Below, piece after piece: positions 16,742-25,351 of a DNA stretch of 36,189 nt. The DNA comes from Chloroflexi bacterium 54-19 (GTDB lineage: Bacteria > Chloroflexota > Chloroflexia > Chloroheliales > Chloroheliaceae), in contig MKTJ01000083.1 of NCBI GenBank assembly GCA_001898225.1, positions 1 through 36,189 of the forward strand, read 5' to 3'. Each line of letters starts with the position of its first letter. Position 1 is the stretch's first letter. The position numbers were made by a program, and so were the translations under genes. The notes under the pieces were generated by a model. That model was not told the DNA's origin. It did not search any database and saw only the letters and a list, made by a program, of their open reading frames with translations.

Positions 16742-17731
16742 ATGAAATTTTTTGCAGGAGTTGACGGCGGTGGAACTACTACCCGTTGCGTTATTTTCGA
16801 CCAGGAAGGTAATATCAGCGGCTATGGCAAAGCCGGACCGGCCAATTACCACGCTGCCGGTAGCGCTGTTACCGGCGACAGCCTGTTAACTGCGCTGCAA
16901 AACGCCTGCGCCACGTTACCGCCGGGTTACGAAATTGAAGGCTTATTTTTAGCCCTGGCTGGCGTGGTCAGTGATAAAGATAAAAGGATAATCCTTGAAC
17001 TCAGCCAATTCCTTTTACAAAAATTTACAATTAATCCCGGAAATATTCAGGTCAATCATGATTGCCAGGCGGCCCTGACCGGCGCTACCGGCGGGACCAG
17101 CGGTATTATTGTAATTTCCGGCACCGGCTCATCTTGTTATGGCGAAAATGGGCAAGGCGAAAGCTGGATGGCCGGGGGTTGGGGCTATATCCTTGACGAC
17201 CTGGGAAGTAGTTATTATCTGGGGCAGCAAGCCCTGGTTAGTTGTGTGCAATGCTACGACGGGCGAGGTCCGTTTACAATCCTTTTAAGGGAAATTCTGC
17301 ACAAACTTGGCCTGCAAAGGGTGGAGGAATTGATGCACTGGCTTTATTTTCCTACCCTGGATCGGGCGGCGGTGGCCGGGTTAGCCCCCTTGGTAATTCA
17401 GGCCGCTGAGGCAGACGACAGTATCGCCCAAAATATTGTAAAAAAAGGGGCAAGGGAACTTGCGGTAATGGTAAAAGCGGTAGCCGAGAAATTAAATATG
17501 CGGGCCGCCGAAATAAAAATTTCCACCGCCGGGGGTTTAGTGAATGAAGCTGCTTATTACCGAAGGGCTTTCCAAGCAACACTGGGTGAAATGCTACCAG
17601 AAGCGTTATTGATAAATCCCTTCCTGCCACCCGTGATAGGGGCCGCGCTGCTGGGATACCGGCAAGCCAAAGGCATAATTTCGCCGGAAATTCTAGCAAA
17701 GCTCAATTGCCAGCAAAAGCTACTCGATTAA
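16742..17731 (+). CDS. BadF/BcrA-family sugar kinase (N-acetylglucosamine kinase-like)
   Basis: A 329-residue ASKHA-fold kinase. The N-terminal phosphate loop VDGGGTTTR (residues 7-15), the second motif VISGTGSSCYG, the AGGWGYILDDLGSSYYLG segment and a C-terminal STAGGLV adenosine loop are all present. These are the landmarks of the GlcNAc/MurNAc kinase branch of the BadF/BadG family. It would phosphorylate an amino sugar or related hexose with ATP in the cytosol. It is followed by SIS-domain and phosphomannose-isomerase-like genes, so its product is probably handed to an isomerase. GAGG about nine bases upstream supports the ATG. Substrate assignment to GlcNAc is by family only. Confidence 0.87.
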   Translation: MKFFAGVDGGGTTTRCVIFDQEGNISGYGKAGPANYHAAGSAVTGDSLLTALQNACATLPPGYEIEGLFLALAGVVSDKDKRIILELSQFLLQKFTINPGNIQVNHDCQAALTGATGGTSGIIVISGTGSSCYGENGQGESWMAGGWGYILDDLGSSYYLGQQALVSCVQCYDGRGPFTILLREILHKLGLQRVEELMHWLYFPTLDRAAVAGLAPLVIQAAEADDSIAQNIVKKGARELAVMVKAVAEKLNMRAAEIKISTAGGLVNEAAYYRRAFQATLGEMLPEALLINPFLPPVIGAALLGYRQAKGIISPEILAKLNCQQKLLD

Positions 17732-17786
17732 GCGGATAGCTCGCGCAATACTAATTTGATTTTACAGGTAAATAATCTAACCTGGC

Positions 17787-17864
17787 CTCAAAAACAGGTG
17801 GTTAACGCTTGCCATTTTTGAGCCGCCACTTTGGGTTGTCTTTTTTAGCAATTTTCTGAAAATT
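17787..17864. repeat. Hairpin and palindrome between kinase and SIS gene
   Basis: CTCAAAAA (17787-17794) pairs with TTTTTGAG (17815-17822). Further on, AATTTTCTGAAAATT (17850-17864) is a 15-bp perfect palindrome around a central T. These may modulate expression inside the operon or mark an internal regulatory site. No clear promoter was found. Confidence 0.4.
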
Positions 17865-17915
17865 TCCGGGATTTTGAGGGAACCAGTTTATAGATTTGTG
17901 CCGAAAGGGTTCATA

Positions 17916-18662
17916 ATGATTGCAGAAACTTACCACACACGCCTCTTAGAAATAATTCAATTTGTCAACGAAACTCAGAAAACTACTATGGAAGCGGTAG
18001 CTAAAAGAATGTCCGAAACCCTTATGCAGGGAGGTCTGGTCCATCTTTTTGGCAGCGGCCATTCGCACTTGCCTGTGGAAGAAGCATTCTTCCGCTCCGG
18101 CGGTTTGGCCCCGATGAATCCCATTTTCGATCCTTCGCTGATGTTGCACGAAGGAATTCAAAAGATTATCCGCCTGGAACGCCTGGAAGGTTATACCAAA
18201 ATTGTGCTGGATAATTACGATGTCCGCAAAGGTGAGGTGTTGCTGATTTTTTCCGTGTCGGGGAAAAATCCGGCTCCGGTAGATATGGCCTTATTAGCCC
18301 AGGCCAAAGGCTTGTATACGGTCGGTATCACCTCCCTGGATTATGCCAACAACTCTCCGGCGATGCATTCGAGCGGGAAACACCTGCATGAAGTAGCCGA
18401 CACCGTGATTGACCTGGGCGTACCGTTTGGGGACGCGCTGGTGGTAGACGACCGTTTGCCGGGCTTGAAGTCGGCCGGGGCAGGCGCAACCATAATCAGC
18501 CTTTATATTGTAAATATGCTTCAAATGATGGTAGTAGACAAATATTTACAAGCCGAACTTGAGCCGCCGCTAACGGTTTGCTTTAACACGGGCGAAGCCG
18601 CCGCCTCTGCTCAAAATGCGGCTACCTACGATTCTATCCGGGCGCGCATGCGTCATTTATAG
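17916..18662 (+). CDS. SIS-domain sugar-phosphate binding protein (UPF0309-like)
   Basis: A 248-residue SIS-domain protein. The sugar-phosphate-binding features are LFGSGHSHLPVEEAFFRSGG and IFSVSGKNPAPVDMALLAQ (Ser-rich loops of the SIS fold), with VGITSLDYAN following. It resembles the UPF0309 family, often annotated as phosphosugar isomerase/binding. ATG at 17916 is chosen because AAAGGG lies seven bases upstream; a TTG 42 bases earlier is in frame but lacks a ribosome site. The stop overlaps the AGGAGG of the next gene, indicating tight co-translation. A role in isomerising or sensing an amino-sugar phosphate is likely. Confidence 0.85.
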   Translation: MIAETYHTRLLEIIQFVNETQKTTMEAVAKRMSETLMQGGLVHLFGSGHSHLPVEEAFFRSGGLAPMNPIFDPSLMLHEGIQKIIRLERLEGYTKIVLDNYDVRKGEVLLIFSVSGKNPAPVDMALLAQAKGLYTVGITSLDYANNSPAMHSSGKHLHEVADTVIDLGVPFGDALVVDDRLPGLKSAGAGATIISLYIVNMLQMMVVDKYLQAELEPPLTVCFNTGEAAASAQNAATYDSIRARMRHL

Positions 18663-18670
18663 GAGGCTTT

Positions 18671-20431
18671 GTGATAGACCAAACTTCTTTGCCAAACCTG
18701 GAAGAAACGGCAATCCTGGAAAAATATAATATTTACCCAAGCTATCTAATTCCAAACGGCCAGATACAAGCTGGCTTCGATGAAATTGCAAAAATAATAA
18801 TGGCCGGTATCCGGGTCGGCCAAAGGGTCTTTGCACTGGATGGCTACGGCGCAAACCTCTGGAATAACTTGCAAGCTGGTATTGAGGCCAGCCTTGAAAA
18901 CGCCAGCCTGACAGTTTCATGGCTTTCCACCCAGGACTTTTTCCTGCCGGAGGAACAATTCATGAAGCTTGTTGAACCGAGTCTGGGCGGAGATGACCCA
19001 ATTTTCGGGCGGCTTTTTGAAGGAAATCTATCAGAATTTTTCGACCTGGCTCCCTTACAGGAAAGGCTGTCCCAAATCCAGGGTCCGGTTATAATCTACG
19101 GTCCTGGTGCGGCCCTGCCTGGGGGAATTGAGGTAGTGCTATACGTCGATGTGCCAAAAGATGAAATTCAGCAACGGATGCGCAACGGAGAAGTTACCAA
19201 CCTGGGTAGCGCCCGGTTGCAGACCTCGCGTGAAATGTACAAACGGTTTTATTTCGTTGATTGGCCTGTCCTGAATTTACACAAAGCCAGGCTGCTACCT
19301 GGAATAGATTGGTATATAGACGCTGCCAGGGCAGATTTTCCGACGGTTATAAGTGGCGCGGACTTCCGGGCCGTCCTTGATACAATGTCTAAAGATTATT
19401 GCCGGACCCGACCCTGGTTTTATCCTGGACCCTGGGGCGGCCAGTGGATGAAGAAAAACTTTCCCGGCCTGGACCAGCAAGCGCCAAATTATGCCTGGTC
19501 ATTTGAATTAATTACGCCTGAAAACGGAGTAGTACTGCAAAGTGGCGAAGAACGGCTCGAATTTTCTTTCGACCTTTTGATGTATCATGCTTACGATAAA
19601 ATCCTGGGACGGGCCGCCGATGAGTTTGGATATAACTTTCCGATCCGCTTCGATTACCTTGATACAATGGACGGCGGCAACCTATCTATCCAATGCCACC
19701 CGCGCCCGGATTACATGAAAGAGAATTTTGGCGAACCTTTTACCCAGGATGAAAGTTATTATATTGTCACGTGCCAGCCGGAAGCCCAGGTCTACCTGGG
19801 GTTTAAGACCGGCATTGACTCGCAGGAGTTCCGGCAGGCAGTGGAACGTTCCCACCTGGAAGGGGTCGCAGTTGAGATTGAGCGTTTTGTCAATAGGGTG
19901 GAAGCGCAGCCCCATAGCCTTTTTCTAATTCCGGCCGGGACCATTCACGGGAGCGGCGCAAATAACCTGGTGCTGGAAATAAGCTCTACCCCTTATATTT
20001 ACACCTTCAAAATTTATGACTGGATCAGGCGAGACCTTGAAGGTAATCTACGCCCCCTCAACATAGAGCGGGCCTGGCAAAACCTTTATTTTGAGCGCCA
20101 GGAGGAATGGGTGGGGCAGAACCTCTGTCCAACTCCTCGACTGGTCCGAGAAGGCTCCGGCTGGGCGGAATATTTCTGCGGCACTCACGAAACGCTGTTT
20201 TACAGCGTTCACCGGTTTGAGTTTGACCGGGAAGTAGCCATAGCGACCGAAGACCGCTGCCATGTTTTAAATCTGGTGGAAGGGGATGGCGTGATCCTGG
20301 AAACCAAAAATGGCCGCCCGACCCGCTTTAATTTCGGTGAAACTTTTATTATTCCGGCCGCCGCCGAAAATTATACACTTAGCCCGGTTGGGGATAACCT
20401 GTGTAAGGTAGTAGTTGCTTTTGTGAAATAG
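18671..20431 (+). CDS. Class I mannose-6-phosphate isomerase fused to a degenerate kinase-like domain
   Basis: A 586-residue protein, roughly twice the length of a short ManA. Residues about 1-230 look like a uridine-kinase/PRK-type P-loop fold, but the Walker A position reads ALDGYGANLWNN instead of a G-x-x-G-x-G-K-[ST] loop, so ATP hydrolysis is unlikely. From about 250 on it is a type I phosphomannose isomerase. Zn ligands are suggested by QCHPRPDY (His about 342), ESYYI (Glu about 360) and PAGTIHGSG (His about 425), followed by VLEIS. The GTG start is eight bases after the SIS gene stop, with AGGAGG at 18661-18666. It probably interconverts mannose-6-phosphate (or a related ester) and fructose-6-phosphate. 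Confidence 0.85.
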   Translation: MIDQTSLPNLEETAILEKYNIYPSYLIPNGQIQAGFDEIAKIIMAGIRVGQRVFALDGYGANLWNNLQAGIEASLENASLTVSWLSTQDFFLPEEQFMKLVEPSLGGDDPIFGRLFEGNLSEFFDLAPLQERLSQIQGPVIIYGPGAALPGGIEVVLYVDVPKDEIQQRMRNGEVTNLGSARLQTSREMYKRFYFVDWPVLNLHKARLLPGIDWYIDAARADFPTVISGADFRAVLDTMSKDYCRTRPWFYPGPWGGQWMKKNFPGLDQQAPNYAWSFELITPENGVVLQSGEERLEFSFDLLMYHAYDKILGRAADEFGYNFPIRFDYLDTMDGGNLSIQCHPRPDYMKENFGEPFTQDESYYIVTCQPEAQVYLGFKTGIDSQEFRQAVERSHLEGVAVEIERFVNRVEAQPHSLFLIPAGTIHGSGANNLVLEISSTPYIYTFKIYDWIRRDLEGNLRPLNIERAWQNLYFERQEEWVGQNLCPTPRLVREGSGWAEYFCGTHETLFYSVHRFEFDREVAIATEDRCHVLNLVEGDGVILETKNGRPTRFNFGETFIIPAAAENYTLSPVGDNLCKVVVAFVK

Positions 20432-20435
20432 CTTT

Positions 20436-20465
20436 ACGAAGCCGGGTTAAACAGGTCGGCTTCGT
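20436..20465. repeat. 9-bp hairpin after the isomerase gene
   Basis: ACGAAGCCG (20436-20444) pairs with CGGCTTCGT (20457-20465) over a 12-nt loop, directly after the stop codon. There is no U-tract, so it is a possible partial terminator or RNA processing/stability element within the locus. Confidence 0.5.
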
Positions 20466-20524
20466 GCTAAGACCTGTCCGGTAGCTGATAGTATTTACCG
20501 GCGACTCACAAGAAAGAGCATAAA

Positions 20525-21892
20525 ATGACACAAACTAAAAGACCTAACGTTATCTGGGTCATAAGTGATCAAATGCGGGCCCAGGCCATGAGTTATATTG
20601 GTGATCCGAATGTAAGAACCCCTAACCTGGACCGCATGGCCTGGGAGGGCATGAGTTTTACCAATGCCGTTTCGGGTGCGCCTCTTTGTTCGCCGTTTCG
20701 GGGCGCTCTACTTACCGGGATGTACCCCCACCACTCGTCCGTACCGGGGCATGACTATCCCCTTTCGACCGAGGTCCCGACCGTAGCCCATGCTTTCCGG
20801 GCCGCCGGTTATCGCACTTGCTGGGTGGGCAAGTGGCACCTGGACGGTAATCGAGAAGGTCTGGATTTGACTCAGCAGGAAAATATTCCGCGTTTCCGCC
20901 AGATTCCGGCTGACCGGCGCGGCGGTTTTGAGGATTGGTGGGCTTTTGAATACAGCAACGAGCCGTTTCGCAGCCGCATCCATACCGATGTTAATGGGGA
21001 AACCGTTTCGTACCGGATGCCGGGCTACCAGACCGACGATTTGACCGATATTTTTATTGATTGGTTGAAAGACCGGCCCAAAGATGAACCTTTTTTCGGG
21101 GTTCTTTCGGTAGAGCAGCCGCATACACCTTATATTGCCCCGGCTGAAAATATGGCCCATTATAACCCGGCCGGTTTGAAATTGCGCCCAAATGTCCCCG
21201 ATGTTAAATGGGTTACAGAGCGGGCCAGAACTGAACTGATGGGTTATTACGCCGCCATTGAACGGGTAGATTACAACGTGGGGCGACTCCGGGCGGCGCT
21301 GGAGGAACTTGACCTGGACGACGACACTTATGTCATCTTTTTTGCCGATCATGGTGATATGCACGGTTCGCACGGGCAGTTCTGGAAGACCGCGCCCTGG
21401 GAAGAATCCTGCCGGATTCCGTTTATTATCAGAATGCCCGGTAGAAGTTTTCAGGTTATGCTCCAAAACCCGACTCTTATCAACCACGTTGATATTGCGC
21501 CAACCACCCTGGGTATTTGTGGGATTAACAAACCCGAAGGAATGGAAGGCCAGGATTATTCGAATCAGTTCCTCGATTACCAGCCGGTCTTTGACCGCCC
21601 TATGAGCGAGCAGGTTCCGCCAAACGCGCCCGATAGTGTTTACCTGAGTATTCCGGTGCCAACTTATCACCCTGACAGCGTTGATCGCCCCTGGCGAGCC
21701 ATTATAACCGCCGACGGTTGGAAATATGCGGCCCTGGAAGGTCAGCCCTGGCTGATGTTTAACCTGAACGATGACCCTTACGAGCTGATCAACCTGGCGC
21801 ATAATACCTGGTTCCGGCACCGCCGCAAACAGTTACAAGAACGGCTGGCCCAGTGGATTCATGATACCCAGGATGAGTTTAAGTTGGCGTAA
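20525..21892 (+). CDS. Cytosolic type I sulfatase (alkaline phosphatase superfamily)
   Basis: A 455-residue sulfatase. The formylglycine motif region reads APLCSPFRGALLTG, with Cys55 the residue that would be oxidised to formylglycine by a maturase encoded elsewhere. Position four of the C-x-P-x-R core is Phe instead of the usual Ser/Ala. Metal and substrate residues include the N-terminal SDQMR (Asp15), GKWHLDG (Lys103, His105) and FADHGDMHGSHG. There is no signal peptide, so it acts in the cytosol. In this locus it probably removes sulfate from an imported oligosaccharide. A phosphonate monoester hydrolase-like activity is an alternative for this superfamily, but the context favours a carbohydrate sulfate ester. 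Confidence 0.88.
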   Translation: MTQTKRPNVIWVISDQMRAQAMSYIGDPNVRTPNLDRMAWEGMSFTNAVSGAPLCSPFRGALLTGMYPHHSSVPGHDYPLSTEVPTVAHAFRAAGYRTCWVGKWHLDGNREGLDLTQQENIPRFRQIPADRRGGFEDWWAFEYSNEPFRSRIHTDVNGETVSYRMPGYQTDDLTDIFIDWLKDRPKDEPFFGVLSVEQPHTPYIAPAENMAHYNPAGLKLRPNVPDVKWVTERARTELMGYYAAIERVDYNVGRLRAALEELDLDDDTYVIFFADHGDMHGSHGQFWKTAPWEESCRIPFIIRMPGRSFQVMLQNPTLINHVDIAPTTLGICGINKPEGMEGQDYSNQFLDYQPVFDRPMSEQVPPNAPDSVYLSIPVPTYHPDSVDRPWRAIITADGWKYAALEGQPWLMFNLNDDPYELINLAHNTWFRHRRKQLQERLAQWIHDTQDEFKLA

Positions 21893-21925
21893 ACTTTTTA
21901 TGATTGGAGAGAGGAAAGACCTTTA

Positions 21926-23038
21926 ATGTTAAAAACTCGCTATGACTACCCCCTGGCAATTACGATGTGGGACTTTTCCTGGCTGGAACGGCGCTGGCCG
22001 GGAGCCGGTTATGAGGACTGGGACCAGGCGCTGGATGAACTAAAGGAACGCGGGTATGATGCCGTCCGAATTGACGCTTACCCGCATCTGGTGGCGGCCG
22101 ACCCGGAAAAGGAGTGGGAGCTATTGCCGGTCTGGAACCAGCAAGATTGGGGTAGCCCGGCTTTGAACCGGGTACAGGTGCAGCCTCACTTGAATCAATT
22201 TATCGAGAAATGCCGGGAACGCAATCTAAAAGTGGGGCTTTCCACCTGGTTTCGCGAGGACCGGGCCAATACTCGGATGCAAATTAAAAACCCACACGAC
22301 CTGGGGCAAATTTGGAAAGAAACCCTCGATACGATTGCCCAGGCCGGTCTACTCGACACGATTTTGTATGTTGATTTATGCAACGAGTTTCCGCTGACCG
22401 CCTGGGCGGCGTTCCTGCCTGAAATAACCCCGCGTGTCCCACTGGAAACCCCTATTTCAAGAACTACTACCGAAGGAGCCGCCTGGATGGCCGACTCAAT
22501 TGCCGTGGTCAGGGAAAGCTATCCCAATTTGGATTACTGTTTCTCCTTCTGCACCGAATTAGATACCTGGCAGGAGCAGGATGTTACCGCGCTGGATTTA
22601 CTGGAATTGCACATCTGGGTTCCGCTCTTCAGCGATTTTAACCAGCAAGTCGGCTACAATTTTGAGCGGTTCGATTCGATTGGCTACGAAAACCTGGTGC
22701 AAAAAGGCGAAAAGCTCTACCGCGAAAACCCGGAACACTGGAAGAACTGCCTGGCCCAGGGGATTGCGAGTATGGCCGCCTGGTCGAATTTTGCCGGTCT
22801 GCCCGTAATCACTACCGAGTGCTGGTCTATCGTTGACTATAAGGATTGGCCATTGCTTGATTGGGGCTGGATCAAGGAACTATGTGAGTTTGGCGTGGTG
22901 ACAGCCTCAAATACCGGGCGCTGGGTGGCGATAGGGACCAGTAACTTTTGCGGTCCCCAGTTCAAAGGCATGTGGCGTGATGTAGCATGGCACCAGCGCC
23001 TGACCGGGCTGATTCACGCGGGGAAACTACCCGCCTGA
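21926..23038 (+). CDS. Cellulase-like (GH-A clan TIM-barrel) glycoside hydrolase
   Basis: A 370-residue protein of the Cellulase-like family (PF12876 type). The two predicted catalytic glutamates are Glu154 in YVDLCNEFPL (acid/base, the N-E motif of clan GH-A) and Glu298 in PVITTECWS (nucleophile at the end of a beta strand). LSTWFRED and LELHIWVPLF fit other barrel strands. There is no signal peptide, so it is cytosolic. It starts 34 bases after the sulfatase, with a GAGAGAGG about 9 bases before the ATG. It probably cleaves the imported oligosaccharide before or after desulfation. Linkage specificity is unknown. Confidence 0.82.
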   Translation: MLKTRYDYPLAITMWDFSWLERRWPGAGYEDWDQALDELKERGYDAVRIDAYPHLVAADPEKEWELLPVWNQQDWGSPALNRVQVQPHLNQFIEKCRERNLKVGLSTWFREDRANTRMQIKNPHDLGQIWKETLDTIAQAGLLDTILYVDLCNEFPLTAWAAFLPEITPRVPLETPISRTTTEGAAWMADSIAVVRESYPNLDYCFSFCTELDTWQEQDVTALDLLELHIWVPLFSDFNQQVGYNFERFDSIGYENLVQKGEKLYRENPEHWKNCLAQGIASMAAWSNFAGLPVITTECWSIVDYKDWPLLDWGWIKELCEFGVVTASNTGRWVAIGTSNFCGPQFKGMWRDVAWHQRLTGLIHAGKLPA

Positions 23039-23176
23039 TTTTCGTCTGAAGGGTTTTCATAAGGTTATCACTCAAAGCAAAAAGCTCTGTCCGGCGGCTG
23101 ACCGGAGTTCCAGGGGGAAGAAACTGGCCAGAGCAGACTAATTCGTTAACTGATAGTGAAACCGGGGAAACATCCG

Positions 23177-23223
23177 ATTAACCGGGCGGTCACTTATTTT
23201 AAGTCACCCAATAGCCGGTTAAT
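23177..23223. repeat. 9-bp inverted repeat upstream of the Opp operon
   Basis: ATTAACCGG (23177-23185) is inverted as CCGGTTAAT (23215-23223), 24 bases before the first permease start. It may be an operator or a leader hairpin. A convincing -35/-10 pair was not found nearby. TCCGG/CCGGA (23090-23106) makes a smaller hairpin upstream. Confidence 0.4.
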
Positions 23224-23247
23224 AGAGATTTTTCCAGGAGTGCAAAG

Positions 23248-24222
23248 ATGCGCTATATTCTACGTCGTTTAGGCTTTTACCTGATAGCATTCTGGGCAGC
23301 TATTACGCTTGACTTTTTTTTGCCGCGCTTGCTGCCGGGCGACCCGGCAGCTACCATTGTGGGGTCGGGCGGTCAGCTCGATCCCCAGCAACTTCAGGCG
23401 GTCAAAGAAGCCCTGGGCCTCAGCGACCAACCCTTGATCCTACAGTATTTTACCTTCCTGACCCACGCTATCAGGGGTGATTTCGGGATATCCTACTCAA
23501 ACTTTCCCGCGCCGGTTTTTTCGGTGATTCTGACCGGCTTGTGGTGGACCTTATTACTAGGTGGCTGTTCGGTAATTTTCAGTTTTCTTATCGGCAACCT
23601 GATCGGTATCTTTGGTTCCTGGCGGCGGGGCGGCGCAGTGGACAGCTTTGTGCCACCGCTTTTGGTCCTGGTCGGGGCTTTCCCACCGTTTTTCCTGGGG
23701 CTGTGCGCTCTATACCTGCTGGGTTTTCAACTCCGCTGGTTCCCGACACGCCACGCCTATGAAGATACCCTTACTCCAGGCTTTGACCTTGCTTTCTTTG
23801 GCAGTGTGATCCAGCATATGCTGCTGCCATCGCTGGTATTGGTGCTGGCCCATCTGGGCGGATGGGCTTTGGGGATGCGTAATACAATGGTCGGCATTTT
23901 GGCTGAGGATTATATTACAATGGCCGAGGCTAAAGGACTGACCCAGAACAGAATAATGTACCGGTATGCCGCCCGCAACGCCATGCTGCCGAGTATCACC
24001 GCCTTTGGCATTACGCTAGGTTTTGTTCTCAGTGGGCAGCTTCTTATTGAACAAATATTTTCCTATCCGGGTCTGGGTTTCCTTTTAATCAGCGCTGTCC
24101 AAAAACTTGATTACCCTTTGATGCAGGGATTGTTCTTGATGATAACTCTGGCGGTGCTGGTGGCTAACTTTATCGTGGATATTATCTACACCCGCCTTGA
24201 CCCACGAGTACGGGCCGGTTAG
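23248..24222 (+). CDS. Opp/Dpp-type ABC transporter permease (OppB-like)
   Basis: A 324-residue inner-membrane permease. It starts with the family pattern MRYILRRLGFYLIAFW, contains LPRLLPGDPA, and has the EAA-type loop with DYITMAEAKGLTQNRIMYRY. It ends with the typical VDIIYTRLDPRVR. Six membrane segments are expected. CCAGGAG eight bases before the ATG supports the start. It begins an operon of two permeases and two ATPases. Transporters of this type import peptides, but many in thermophiles and Chloroflexota carry oligosaccharides, and its place after sugar hydrolases favours the latter here. Confidence 0.92.
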   Translation: MRYILRRLGFYLIAFWAAITLDFFLPRLLPGDPAATIVGSGGQLDPQQLQAVKEALGLSDQPLILQYFTFLTHAIRGDFGISYSNFPAPVFSVILTGLWWTLLLGGCSVIFSFLIGNLIGIFGSWRRGGAVDSFVPPLLVLVGAFPPFFLGLCALYLLGFQLRWFPTRHAYEDTLTPGFDLAFFGSVIQHMLLPSLVLVLAHLGGWALGMRNTMVGILAEDYITMAEAKGLTQNRIMYRYAARNAMLPSITAFGITLGFVLSGQLLIEQIFSYPGLGFLLISAVQKLDYPLMQGLFLMITLAVLVANFIVDIIYTRLDPRVRAG

Positions 24223-24241
24223 CCCAGGAGAGGGATATAAT

Positions 24242-25351
24242 ATGGATACTCACAATAACCCTGCTCCTATCGAGCAACAAACCCCGTCGCCGGAAACCGT
24301 TGACATAGCAATACCCTCGCCGGAAGGGTCTACCGGCCTGTCATCGCGCCAGGAACTACCGGTCGAAGTGGAAGGTACCCCCGCCGGGCAAATTGTAGTA
24401 ACGCCTGCTACGCTGCCGGTTCCTACTCGACAGCGTTTGATCTGGTTGCGCACGCTCCTCAAGAACCCAAAGGCGTTGGTAGGTATAGCTATTGTATCAA
24501 TATTCATCCTGGTAGCCGTCTTTGCGCCGGTTATAGCGCCCGGTGACCCGACCGAGTTCGTGGATTCGCCCAACCTGCCTCCTTCAGCTACCCATCTGTT
24601 TGGCACCGAGGGCCAGGGCAAGGATGTCTTTCGCCAGACCGTCTGGGGCGCGCGGACTTCCCTTTTTATCGGCTTTGTCACGGGCTTAATTATCACAGTG
24701 GTTAGCACCATTATAGGAATGAGCGCCGGGTATTTCCGGGGCCGCATTGATGATGTGTTGACCCTTCTGACCAACTTGTTCCTGGTAATGCCCGGTCTGC
24801 CACTCTTAATAATACTCTCAGCCTTCCTGGCTCCGGGAACCGGCACCATCATTGGAGCGCTGGCCTTTACCGGCTGGGCTTTCGGGGCCAGGGTTAAACG
24901 CGCCCAAACCCTTTCTCTCAGGGAGAAAGATTTCGTGGCGGGGGCCAGGGTCGGCGGAGAGAGCAGCTTCAAGATCATCTTCAGCGAAATTATGCCTAAC
25001 ATGATTTCAATTATCATGGGCAGCTTCATCAGCGCAACTACCTATGCCATCAGTGCTTCGACGGCGCTGGCCTTCATCGGTCTGGGTAACGTCAGTGAAG
25101 TCAACTGGGGGACCAACCTCTACTGGTCGCAGAATAATGGAGCTATTTTGCAGGGAGCCTGGTGGACCTTTGTGCCTTCCGGTTTGTGCGTCGCCCTGGT
25201 CGCTTTTGGCCTTTCTTTTATCAACTATGCCCTGGATGAAGTGACGAACCCGCGCCTGCGGGCTGAGAAGGAGTTAAACAATGTCCTCAAAGGAAAAAAC
25301 TTCCGCAAGACCCGCACCAGGGCTACCCCGGTCTACCGCCAACCCAGGTAA
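24242..25351 (+). CDS. Opp/Dpp-type ABC transporter permease (OppC-like)
   Basis: A 369-residue second permease. ATG at 24242 has GAGAGGG upstream and is preferred to an in-frame ATG 45 bases earlier that overlaps the previous gene. Residues 1 to about 70 are a polar, Pro/Thr-rich cytosolic extension. The core then shows NPKALVGIAIV, FGTEGQGKDVFRQTVWGARTSL and the EAA loop REKDFVAGARVGG. The last 71 bases overlap the next gene in another frame, so translational coupling is likely. Confidence 0.91.
   Translation: MDTHNNPAPIEQQTPSPETVDIAIPSPEGSTGLSSRQELPVEVEGTPAGQIVVTPATLPVPTRQRLIWLRTLLKNPKALVGIAIVSIFILVAVFAPVIAPGDPTEFVDSPNLPPSATHLFGTEGQGKDVFRQTVWGARTSLFIGFVTGLIITVVSTIIGMSAGYFRGRIDDVLTLLTNLFLVMPGLPLLIILSAFLAPGTGTIIGALAFTGWAFGARVKRAQTLSLREKDFVAGARVGGESSFKIIFSEIMPNMISIIMGSFISATTYAISASTALAFIGLGNVSEVNWGTNLYWSQNNGAILQGAWWTFVPSGLCVALVAFGLSFINYALDEVTNPRLRAEKELNNVLKGKNFRKTRTRATPVYRQPR

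Noticed and set aside
20708..21820. A 370-codon minus-strand frame inside the sulfatase gene
   Set aside because: It has no family motifs, and it overlaps a gene with clear sulfatase motifs. It is a long antisense shadow from codon bias.
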